A stretch of 64,000 nt of DNA from Leucocoprinus leucothites (lineage: Eukaryota; Basidiomycota; Agaricomycetes; Agaricales; Agaricaceae). The stretch covers positions 124,001-188,000 of the forward strand of contig JAACJO010000007.1 of assembly GCA_013368445.1 (NCBI GenBank). The letters are read 5' to 3'. The notes below the pieces were generated by a model. That model was not told the origin of the DNA. It made no database searches and was given only the letters and a program-made list of their open reading frames with translations. This document shows positions 1-10,127 of this stretch, piece after piece. Numbering within the stretch: the stretch's first letter is position 1; the number at the start of each line of letters is the position of its first letter. A program made the position numbers and the translations under genes.

Positions 1-615
1 GTCCATAGAACACCCAACTAGACATTATCTTGGCCTGCCGGTTCGCGTCGAAAAACTCGGACACGTCCTTGTTGCTCCTTCCCCATGCATGCAACTTTCC
101 GAGGAAATCACCCACTTCCTTCCCGATCCGATGGGCAGTCTCTGCTGAACATTGGCCCCCCGCATGAATTCTTTTAATGTCACGGAATTTAAACCACAAT
201 CACTCATAATGACGGCATGTTCTACGTCGTCGTAGTGATATACGCTGGGCACTGTGACGAAAGCTGTTGCAGGGGACCATTCGCGAACCCTCCTTAAAGC
301 CTCGACTTCGAAGAACTGGTAGAGATTGGTAGTTAGTAACGAAGTTGGGATTTTGGTTTTTTAATAACATCTTACCTGCCGTCTGATATCAAAAGCCAAA
401 CTTGTCATGCTCTTGATATATGGCCGACTGTGCTTGAGCACAAGCGTATTCACTCCTTCATACGGCTGTCGCAAATGAATCCTAAAAGCATAGTTGCCTC
501 CACCTCCAGATAGAGTTTCAGCTCGAGTACAAGCATACGGGGTGTTGGAGAGATATGCTTCGACTCCCTCTTCAGTAGTGAGGTCAAATGCAGTGGGGTT
601 GTAAGCAGCAGCCAT
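1..615 (-). CDS. APH-type phosphotransferase, N-terminal part, with apparent frameshift
   Basis: Partial gene running off the left edge. Exon 1 is 376-615 and exon 2 is 1-315, with a 60-nt GT-AG intron between (phase 0). The protein opens MAAAYNPTAFDL and has the layout of the aminoglycoside-phosphotransferase/methylthioribose-kinase superfamily: a Gly-rich nucleotide loop (LSGGGGNYAFRI), a VLKHSRPY segment carrying the candidate ATP-binding lysine, then an FFEVEALRRV acidic helix. Downstream, the same strand continues as AETAHRIGKEVGDFLGKLH, but one base out of frame: the run of six C at 156-161 would need a seventh to keep the frame. It is either a consensus error or a real disabling mutation. 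The kinase catalytic loop lies outside the window, so substrate is unknown. Family call is fairly sure, precise function is not. Confidence 0.72.
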
Positions 616-874
616 TGTGGATGAGTGAACGATTGAGAAGCTTTATATATCCACCAGCCTGCTGATTGCGATCGCGTAAACACGGACGCGTCGATGGAGT
701 CAGACTAGTCAGACTGTCCAAGGGAAACCCCGCCCTTGGCACATTTCGGAGCCGCGATCTATGAATATCTAAACTAATCTCGTACATGTTGATCATGGTA
801 GTTATGACCCGATGAACAGTAAGGGCATGAAATTAGAAGCCACCAATAAAAAAGTCAACACGATATGTACCATA

Positions 875-2190
875 CTATAGAAACCAAAACCTCTTTTTCT
901 TCTCTTGTGAATGCTCTTTATCACGGTCGTCGTTGGGTGGTGGTACGCGATCTTCGGGTTTAGGTAATAGAATGGGGCCGGAAATCTCTCCAGCGTCCCA
1001 TGCCATTGGGATAAGAGCCACCGGAAGGAGCCACGTCGCAGTCAAAACAACGCCGTTGCCTAGTCATTGATAAGTTAAATTTCAAAATATGAAGAAACAA
1101 GATATGATCACGAACCTTTGTCGTGCTTTTTAATCCGACCCCAGCTCCAAGCGATAAAGACACCAATATATCCAACAACGGGGCTCAGCCTTTTCAGCAA
1201 GGTTAAAGGTGGCCTGAATTGTACTGGGACAAGAATCTCTGGAACTTGATTCAGCAGCCATTTGAGAGCACCTGTTATCATGGCTGCTTGGGTTGTCGCC
1301 TTGAGGGATACAGAGTCGAGTGTCGTCATGGCTGATGGGGGAAGATACAGCCTATAACCCCACCAGGTGGCATAAACCGAAATCTGCGTCGTGGAGGGTA
1401 CCCATTCAGCGTCCTCTCCTGGTTGATCTAAAACGGGGGATCCTAGTCTCGCAGTGGTGTCACTGAGGGAGCAGACCTCTGCCAGCTCAACTTTGGAATC
1501 ATTGGCAGGTTCAAGGGGAGAATACATCATCAGTCCATGATCCTGCGTTAGACTTGGAGTAGGCGATGATGATGCCTGCTCTCTGTCCATCTCCTTCTCT
1601 TTCCCTTTCCATTTCATACTCGACAGCATATTCCAGATACTCTGCCTCTGGGTACCCTGGTTGCTTCCCTCTCCTTCATCACCATTCATGACCTCCTCCG
1701 AAGAGAGCATGAGCACTAGCTCCTGGTCAACACCGGGTGGTACTGGTGGGCCAGTAGATCCATCTTCAGCCTTTAGAACATTCGGCTCAGGATCGGGTGC
1801 TTCGACTGTGGTGGACTGTCGGGATGGTGTAAACGCGCCAGGGAGGGGCAGAGACTCTATCAAGTCCCTTATCCTTTGGGCAAATGTCAAAGGCCCGGTA
1901 TCTTCTGGTTCCAGGTCTACAGGGACCTCTGTCGACACAACGGTCTCAGCCAACTTCGCCACATTTTCCTCCTCGGAAGGCGTTTTTGAGGGTGGTTCAA
2001 ACTCTGTCTTGTCCCAGCCGGAATTGCTATCGATGACGAGCTTGTCTATCTCCCATGAAGGTGGAGGAAAGATAGGCTTTTCAGTTTGTCGTCGTGATAT
2101 GACCGTGTCTGCGAACATTCTCCACCGCGCGAGTGCTGCAGCCTTTGCAGTTGGAAACCGATTAGTCCCCGCCTTCTGCGATGGATCCAT
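875..2190 (-). CDS. Unknown protein with two C-terminal membrane segments
   Basis: Two exons, 1116-2190 and 875-1059, joined by a 56-nt intron with a GTTCGT donor (phase 1); predicted 419 residues. The first two thirds are hydrophilic, Pro/Ser/Glu-rich and probably disordered. The C-terminal third has two likely transmembrane helices, one around PVVGYIGVFIAWSW and a second created only by splicing (GNGVVLTATWLLPVALIPMAW), separated by a short Lys-rich loop (RIKKHDK). The tail is strongly charged (KEHSQEKKKRFWFL). I do not recognise the family. The hairpin-plus-basic-tail shape would suit an organelle membrane protein, but this is inference. Confidence 0.7.
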
Positions 2191-2354
2191 GTTTCAAAGG
2201 TGGTTGCAGCTGGGAGTATGACAACAGGAAGCGAATTGGTGCGCAGTAATGGTGGTGGTGCATTGAATCCAGTTGTGGGTAAACAAGCCACCAATCAGAG
2301 TTCGCCATAAATTATCTGATAACATATGATTATACATAGATTATGACATCTACC

Positions 2355-4058
2355 CTAGTCGATCGTCACCTCTTCAGTGGGCTCATGCCAAATGTTCCAT
2401 CCCACCGAATGTCCACATCTGGGTGGATGATGCTCACTTCTTGTGGGGCCAGCCAAGCACAGAATTGGCGGTGTGTCGTTGGATATTGCAAACGCGTCAT
2501 CATCATCTGGGTCGACGGCTTCTAGGCCTTCCATCCCGGTCGTCCGCACGCTCTGAGCATCTTCAGTGAAATGCAAGAGCCGAACACCATTCCGTGAGCT
2601 CGTCCTCATCCTTGCACGAGTTACTTCAAGCTGTGCAATCCCTTCAGCCCACCCCGCCTCAAATTCTGCACGTATCGCGGCGTGATGAGAAGGTTCAGTC
2701 TCTATTACAGTAGTGGTCGCCAGGGATCTGATCCCGGGGACGAAAGGAAGAATGCGGATTTTGGGTATCATTGGCTTTGGTAAACCGGGGTCTCGAGGAG
2801 TTGGTACAACTTCGTCATTGCCAGCGGGACGGTCACGAATGGATATAGTTGCAGCCGCCAAGCCTCGCCTGCCGGCTCTCGGTCGGGGGGCTCAGTCCTC
2901 AAAGGGGTAGAGACCAGTTGTGCAGGTCCTCCATCGTTAAACGGAATTTCTTGCTCCCCTACCCACCTTTCCACTTTCAACTCTCTCTCCCTGTCTCGAG
3001 CACGCTTGACACCAACAAGCGCACAACGTTTTCCAAATGCTCCCCATTCACCTTGGTGACCTTCTACACGTAGAACAGCACACTCATCAATGATAAGGTG
3101 CTTGAGGTTCCTGAAGCGAGCAAGAATCATATCAAGCTCTCCTTCTATCATGCCACACGTGGACAGATCCAGGAACTCAAGCCTGGGTACAATGGGGGTC
3201 GCTTCTGGAGAGTGATATGCCTCTGTAGGTGCTGAAGGTGGCACGCATAATGATCGGGCTACGGGTCTTGATGGAATGCGTAGGCGAAGAGCGGTCATGG
3301 AATATGCGATGGAGGGTGAGTGAACCAACACTGATAGATGCGGATCAAGGAGGAAGAAAACGATGGGTTGAGCAAAGGTCCGCTTCTGGGAACTAGTTTC
3401 TTGAGGGTCCTGAACGATGGAAATCGCTGGTATCTGTTGAGGTGGCCACTTTGCTAATGCCAACAAGGTAGAATCAAAGTAGACACCCTGCGGGATGATT
3501 AGTTTGGTTTGGCAGGGGCTCTAGATAGCACACCTTATGGAACTGGTAGTAGGACGCCTTTTTGACACTACATGGCTGAGCATAAGAGTTGAAGGAAGGG
3601 GAAGAGCTGAAGACATACTAGGGCCTGAATCTGAGGGATAGATGCGTAAGCGTTCCAATTGGCTCCTGAAACAGCTGCTCCAGATGTTCAGGGGAGAAAT
3701 TGCTGGGCCCGATTCTGATACTGAGGGAACAGAGATTGGGAAGTAGACGAACAATGTTGATCACTACGTCCGCATCTGCGGTCCAAGTTTCTATTGCAAG
3801 TTCTTTCACCCACGACGCACAAGGATCGGTGATTTCTCTCTGACTGCTTGTAGCGTCCAGAGCCTTGCGTAAGCGTAAGTAGAGAGCAGGTGCTTGGCGA
3901 GGTTGTCGAATCCGGATGGAATAAAAGAGGAGCTGAGTCGGAATTGGTGCAGACGGCAAGACACGAGAAAGGGTTAAGACGACCTGTGTCCAGGACGAGG
4001 GCTCTAGATGTTGGATGATAGCTATGTAAAGTTCTCCAGGAAGAGTGGTCAGAGACAT
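2355..4058 (-). CDS. F-box/LRR-like protein with a probable frameshift
   Basis: Exons 3619-4058, 3534-3567 (34 nt) and 2355-3487. The start MSLTTLPGELYIAIIQHL is an F-box-like helix, so the protein probably recruits substrates to an SCF ubiquitin ligase. A Leu-rich stretch follows (RLEFLDLSTCGMIEGELDM and FRNLKHLIIDECAVL). Both splice junctions restore a continuous frame across VKKASYYQFHKGVYF. Near 2785-2790 the frame changes inside a C/G run: YQLLETP is followed one base out of frame by GLPKPMIPKIRILPF. A 64-nt intron with a poor GTGACC donor could also bridge the two frames, but would remove likely coding sequence; a missing base is the simpler reading. The C-terminus ends around HEPTEEVTID. 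Confidence 0.7.
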
Positions 4059-4221
4059 GGGAGATTAACGTAAGTACGACGGTGGGCTTATGGCTACCGA
4101 AGGAGATCAGGATCAATGCGTTTTTCTCTTGTAACATGATATGCATCTGTTTTTCGCTTACTGCCGTGCGACACGGTCAGATATCACTATGATACAAGTA
4201 ATGTACAGAAATCAAGTAGAT

Positions 4222-5531
4222 CTAAGAGAATCCTGGAGTCAAGTCTAGACTAGATCCTGGAGCCTGCCATGACCGTTCCACGACTGGCGGTGCTGGTGAG
4301 GCAGGTTGTGACGACCAAAGCGTCAGCGCACCCGGTGTCTGCCCACCAAAAGCTGTTAGAGGTCGACCTGTCGCATTATTGCGTTCCCGCCGGTCTGGCA
4401 TAGTTCCTCCCCATACTCCCGAGCGTTTCTGTTGCGGAGGCGGAGGGGCAGATTGAGCTTGTGGCTGATTCTGTTGTTGGATTGCTAACCGTGCTAGGAA
4501 TTGTGTTTCGGGTGCCCGTTGGAGGTGTGTCGTTGGTTCTAACGGGACGCCTGCCCAGTAAGAGTTTTCAGGTATCGAGCGATGGCTAGCAATGACCATT
4601 TTCCGGTGTATGTCAACCTGTCCCTCATCAACAGCAAGTCCCTTGGCCTCCATATTTTCTCGGTCAATCTCTAGTGCCTTCCGGAGCACCACATTCTCTT
4701 CCTCCAGTCTCCGTATTTCACATTCCCTTTGCAACGCCCAGTCTTGACGACCCAGCTCTCCGAAATCAGCGTCAGCTTGCTCCTCCAAAGCTTGCAGAAG
4801 TCGCTGTAACTCTTCAATTTCTTGAGGCAACGAATTAGGATCATCTGGTGGTGGAGATGATGATGAATCTCCTTCAACTTCTTCGCCCGCCATTAGCCGT
4901 AGAAGCGACTGTAGGTGATGTGAGAGCCTGTGAACGGATTGTAACATGACGGTGTTCGCTGTCACGTCCGCGGCAATGCTTTGCGATTCTCGAGTCTGGA
5001 TGAGAGTTTCGTAATGTCTAGCAAGAGTATGCTCATGCTGTTGCGCTGCAGCCTGGAAGCACAAACGTTGAGGACAGACATACGGGAGGCTTTGGGCAGG
5101 GGACGCACGGCATGGTTTCGAAACTTCGTCATAATTGTTTCCATGGTTGTTTCGTATTCCTTCAGCAAGGAAGACAGTTGCTTATTTTCTTGCAGGAGTG
5201 TCTGGTTTTCAATGATGATCTGCGCATTCAAGCGCTCTACATCAGAGTCAAATTCCTCTTGAAAACCGTGTTTAGTGTCAAGTGAGATTGGGACAGATAT
5301 AGAATACCTTGAGATATATCGACGTTGAACCTGCGGAGCGAAAAGCCAGAGCATGTCTGGTCTGCACGGCCCTGGAGACGTGTTAAAAGAGCTTGAGTGT
5401 TGCAACATAAAGGCACTCACCTTCAGAACCACAGCCTGATTTTTTAACGACGTTGCCAGCTCTTGGTTTCGTGCCAACTGCTCACTGAGTTCCGAAACTA
5501 ACTGCCAAACGCGGATGAGCTCAGTCTCCAT
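4222..5531 (-). CDS. SIKE/FGFR1OP2-family coiled-coil protein (STRIPAK subunit)
   Basis: Four exons, 5421-5531, 5308-5371, 5109-5257 and 4222-5052; 384 residues. Spliced sequence gives SGFSLRRFNVDISQEEFDSD then ENQTLLQENKQLSSLLKEYE and TIMTKFRNHA. A later helix reads EIRRLEEENVVLRKALEID. These match the conserved coiled-coil blocks of animal FGFR1OP2/SIKE and of the fungal STRIPAK subunit known as SCI1, which bridges the striatin phosphatase-kinase complex controlling hyphal fusion and fruiting. The C-terminal 110 residues are Gln/Pro/Ser-rich and probably disordered. I start at METELIRVW (5531); an in-frame ATG at 5588 would add 19 residues that look like leader sequence. Confidence 0.83.
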
Positions 5532-5838
5532 TATTAGTGGGGCGTTTTGGAGAAGAGGAAGAAAGCTGAACGAATCCGAAAAAGCCAACGTGGAGAAGGA
5601 AAGGGGTTATTAATTGTTGTGGAGGGAAAACAAAATGGGTATAGTGATGCAAGTCTTGTCCAAATCAGAAGCGCGAGAGCCTTCGGTTGTATCCGTGTTA
5701 TGATCCACAGTTGAAAACATATACTATAAGTTATGTACAATCTCAACCTCAGAGCTTGCTTCAGTTTCCCGAGGAGTAGAGTATTGTAATAATGATAGTA
5801 CACATATGCGACAGGGCATATGATATCTCCGGAAATTA

Positions 5839-7495
5839 CTATAGGCCCTCAATTTCTCTTTCCCATTCTTCGCCCTCCAGTAAGCAATCTTTATACAACT
5901 TGCCAAGAAGGCCTTGGAATTCAGCTCAGTTTTTGTTAAGAGTAGAAGTTAACTCACATCGAGATTGACGTCGTTCATTGACACTGGAACAAGCGGAGGT
6001 GCAACTTTGGACACTGTAAGCGGTGATTTTGGAGAGAGTGGTAATTTGGAGGTTTCATTTGCCCTTGGAGAGCTGGGGACATCTGAACGCGGTGTCGTCG
6101 GCGTTGGGGTACTTTGTGCTTGACGGGCCGCGTTAGACATCGGCGAAGGAGGTATTTGAGGCCGAGGAGAAACAGAGGGTCCTGTCGATGGAGGTTGTAT
6201 CGTAGGAATTGCGGGAGAATCGGGCGTGGAGGCTGCTTGTTGAACATGTCTCGAATAAACGGTAGGTCCATTCGAAAAGTTAGCTGTTGTATTAGGGCGA
6301 AGAAGGGAGCGAGTGGGTCGAGATGGAGGGGGTCCTATTGAAGGTACTGGGATGCGAGGTTTGATGGGTGTTTTGTTGAGGGGAGGGACAGAAGTAGAGA
6401 CTGGAGACGCTTGAGAGACTGAACGGGCGTTTTTTGGCATCTTGCTAGGACGTTCATGGGGCTTAGAAGATTGAGCTTGAATATTCACATCGGATGGTGA
6501 AATTATTGGCACCTCAAGAGTCTTCGTTGGAACGAGCGCTTCGACTAACTCGCTAGCACGAGATTCCATAGCTTCCCAATCTTTTTCAGGGAGAGGAGGA
6601 AGGGTAGCACCAATGTTGGCCTGTGCATCTGCACCCTCATTTCCGGGATCACCACTGTGTCCCCGGACGTATTGGAAACGGATTTGCTGGCCCCTTTTCC
6701 CTCGTTCCTCGAGTAGAGAGGACAGGTATCGGATAATTCCAGCGTTCTTCACGGGCTCTCCATTTGACGTTCTGAACCCGTTCCGTCTCCAATTCGGTAG
6801 CCACTGTTCGAAGCCTATGATATTCTTAGTATGATACAGTCTCGTAGGATGTTCACTTACAATTAATAGAATATTGAGAGTCTGTTTTGATAAGCAGCTT
6901 TTCCCTGGTCACGGGCGTGGTCTCGAGTACGCGAATGATAGCCTGGATGCTGGCAGTCAGCAAGCAGAGAAAGTAAACAAGAGACGGAGGTCTACAATCA
7001 GTTCGGCGCGATTGTTCGTCTGGTCACCGGGGCACCGCTCTGCGAGATTTCTGTTTTCAGTTAGTCCTAAACAGTGCTCAAGTAGCAAACCAGTCTGACC
7101 GTGGATCATTTGCTCCCCAAAACACGCCTATTCCAGCTATGGAGCCAATTTTGCCATTTCCTTTGCAAGCTCCGTCGGAATAAACCACCAGCCATTGACT
7201 TTCATCGGTAACACTGCGAAAACTACGTTTTCGACCTACTTTGTTATCTTCAGGAGACTTTGATGATAATTCGGTCGATGAACTTGGTTGATCTCCTCTC
7301 ATGTAAGCATCGGCCTCAGCGGCAGTGGAAAACTTCCTATGTTCAGGCTTTGAGAAGTTTTTAACTTGTATTTCACACTCTTTCCTACGAAAACTCTAAA
7401 TAGGGACCCGTCACGATTCATCTAGCAGCTTACCACGTTCCATATATGCCAGGTGTTCTGCCTTTGCGAACAGCATAGAAAAATCCTTTTGGCAT
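5839..7495 (-). CDS. RNH1: Ribonuclease H1 (hybrid-binding domain plus RNase H)
   Basis: Exons 7434-7495, 7100-7384, 6996-7050, 6861-6942 and 5949-6814, then probably a last exon from 5912. Residues 1-49 (MPKGFFYAVRKGRTPGIYGT) form the hybrid-binding (viroplasmin-like) domain. The RNase H fold follows with all four acidic active-site residues: Asp in YSDGACKGNG, Glu in NNRAELI, Asp in KTDSQYS and Asp in GNEGADAQ. It degrades the RNA strand of RNA-DNA hybrids. Unusually, about 220 residues of Pro/Ser-rich sequence follow the catalytic domain. Exon 5 runs to a stop at 5949, but GAT|gtgagt there looks like a donor. The next exon reads well as GLLGKLYKDCLLEGEEWERE only with one extra base at the junction, so the 3' end is uncertain. 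Confidence 0.88.
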
Positions 7496-7718
7496 AACGG
7501 CTACTTGGCGTGCTGGTCTTGAGTCCTTGCAAAAGATGAGGCCCCGAGATCGAGAAGTAGCAAAGCGAGGAGGGTGCCAACGTGGGGTGCTTTGTGTTTT
7601 CTTCAATGAAGCAACGGCAGTAATGATATGCTGACTGGAGCAGGATCGTCTGACTGTCAACCAAAGGCGCATGTGTCTTGTGGAAGCAAGGATCCTTCCT
7701 TCGCCTCATTAATGCACA

Positions 7719-7735
7719 ACGCGTAAGGTCACGTG
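7719..7735. promoter_or_regulatory. ACGCGT and CACGTG motifs upstream of RNase H1
   Basis: ACGCGT (7719-7724) is the MluI cell-cycle-box core bound by MBF-type factors in fungi, and CACGTG (7730-7735) is an E-box. They lie about 225-240 bp upstream of the RNase H1 start. A hexamer is expected about 15 times in a window this size, so the assignment is tentative and rests only on the fit with a DNA-metabolism gene. Confidence 0.25.
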
Positions 7736-10127
7736 CGATCAAGGCGCGACAGCTCGCCGCGACCATAGGCATTTCCAATAAGGTACATCCTGCTAGATCA
7801 CTGCACCCTTATGTAATATGCTTAGTAAGCGGCGAAATATTCGATTTTGAAAAATCAAAAAATGAAAAGTTCAAAAATCTTGGGATATTGTCATTTATGT
7901 ATCTAGGATGCTTTGGGAGGCATACTCTGATCATCACAAAATTCCTGAAAAAAGGATATCGCGCCGTGGCTGTGATCACTGGCATCGGCAATGATGGTAT
8001 ATTGTAAGGTCCGATTTTAGATGATCTTGCGTTCATCAGTAATATAGAAGCTCGAAAAGTGGCTATGAGCTTATGACGGAATGTTATAAGAAGGTGGAGT
8101 GACATTGTCCGATGCCCTAGTGTTAGTCTCATATAGTCAAGAGTCAATAAATTCCCAGTCATGACAAGCCAATGCTATGCAAGAGTCATTATTATGTACA
8201 CCTGAACTTCAATTGACTGCTCTTTGACTGCTCTTTGAAGACACTATAGCATCGTGTCATGATGGAGGGTGCATCATATGGTCACACCAACCAAAATAAT
8301 ACGGATTGGATGATTGGTGATTGGTGAATGACCGTTGAAGTTACACCTAACTTTTAGATGAAAAGATTTGATTTATGAGTTTATTCACTTTGATCAGGGA
8401 GTCTCAGAGTACTTAGGTTGTGTAACGAAGGGTGCGTTTCTGATTGAGTCACACTGTTTTCCCTGGTTGCTCGATGACATGAAGTATTTGGGGCATACGT
8501 CACTACCATTGGGGCTCTCCACAACTAAGTTTGTCCTGAATGACTCCACACTCCAAGCCTGTATGCGCATAAAAGAGGGAGAGGTAGGTCAGTGTTGAAG
8601 TCAAGTCGGTGCCTTCCCACCTTCCAAACTCAAATGTAGAGCGTCAAGTAAGTAGGGACTTTGGTTTTATAATAGTACAAGGTAAACTCGGCAGTACACT
8701 GACATGCCGTAGCAGCCTTTCAAGGTGAGTTTCACTGCTAGCTGTTACCAATTATATTCGTCGACACTCAATCATCCTACAGGCTGTATCATGTATGGTG
8801 CGATACAGGGAAAGCAATTTTCGGTATTTACACATGTGTAATTACTATATAGTCTTACTATGTCGCCTAGCCATCCAATTAATATTGAATATATTGCATC
8901 TTTTAATCGAATAACAGCTGAATTCATAATAGTGTTAATACATTGCGAAAATAGCTAAGAATGGTCATTTATAAATATTAGTTCTGTTATAACTGGGAAA
9001 ACCTGATACTGGATTATATGGCATGATAGGGTACTGAAATATGGTACCAGTGGCCAATGGCTTGCATCGTGACAAGCATGATGGACTGGGGCCATTCCGA
9101 TGAGGAAATGATGTCACCGATTTGATGTCGAGTACCGGGACCCCAGCACATAATGGTGGTCGTCATATTATGTCAAATTCAGTGCACGATGGTAGATGAC
9201 AGGTACATTATGGACCTGACAAGGTCCTACCGTTTTTTCTAGAATTGAGTGATGCTTCGAATAGAAGTCACAAAGATGACCACAGGAAGTCACAAGTTAT
9301 TTGAGATGGCACTTTTAATTTATGATATTAGGTTGAGTGAATAAGAGATGATGGCAGGAACAATTAGTTTGTCCGGGTTCACGATGTTCACATCTGAAGC
9401 TGAAGATTGAAACGAGTACAGTTTATAGCCTTTTTGTCTATTCTTTTCGGACACAATCCTTTGATTATATTACGCTGAGTGATCACGTGTTTGATTACAT
9501 AAGCGGCGAAATCAATGCTTCACCAAACTCATCATCGTCTCTCCTCACTCAAATATGACTGAATGGCATGTTTGAGCAATTTTCGAAAATTTGATAGATG
9601 GTGTTATAAGTTGCCATAAAAACCGAATTTTAAAATTCTGACTTCTAGGATGTAGTCTCTGTACATTAAACAAAAGGTCCTAGGAAGCAGATTGGGGAAA
9701 GCAATGTTGTTGTTGTCGTTATTGAGGTTGGTGTTGAGAGATTTTGATTACATAAGGGGTGTAGTGATCTAGCGGGATGTACCTTATCCCTCAGCCCGGC
9801 GTCGAAACCTCCACTTCTCTATTTTCCCGCCTACCCATACCCTTTTCCCAAAAATTTCTGCATATCCACCCAATAATCAAATATGACGGTCGGCTAGACA
9901 GTGAGCCTTAAGTGGACATTCGGTCTCGGGTAACTGTCCGCGCTCTCACAAACAAGGAAATTGGTGGCAATAGGCGGTCAGTTTCCTTCAGTCGCACTCC
10001 TTGTGCGGTTGTCCGGACAAAGTAAGATTGCCCTACTGATATAAGGGTAGTGCAGTAAGGGTATATCAAAGAATAAGGTAAATCTAGAGAATATAAGACA
10101 TAGATACTTATAAGTATTGTAGTATGC
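7736..10127. other. Gene-poor AT-rich gap
   Basis: No convincing coding exon is seen on either strand between the RNase H1 promoter and the RAD5 stop. The short ORFs here lack family motifs, codon bias and splice-consistent continuation. Small repeats occur: an 11-bp unit twice in tandem at 8214-8235, a 14-bp direct repeat (TTTGATTACATAAG) at 9490-9503 and 9743-9756, and a 13-bp word (TAAGCGGCGAAAT) at 7826-7838 and 9500-9512. These could be relics of a mobile element, but no terminal repeats or transposase remnants were recognised. Confidence 0.6.

Noticed and set aside
1661..2221. 186-codon plus-strand ORF
   Set aside because: Antisense shadow of the two-TM protein; low-complexity Ser/Gly composition mirrors the coding strand.
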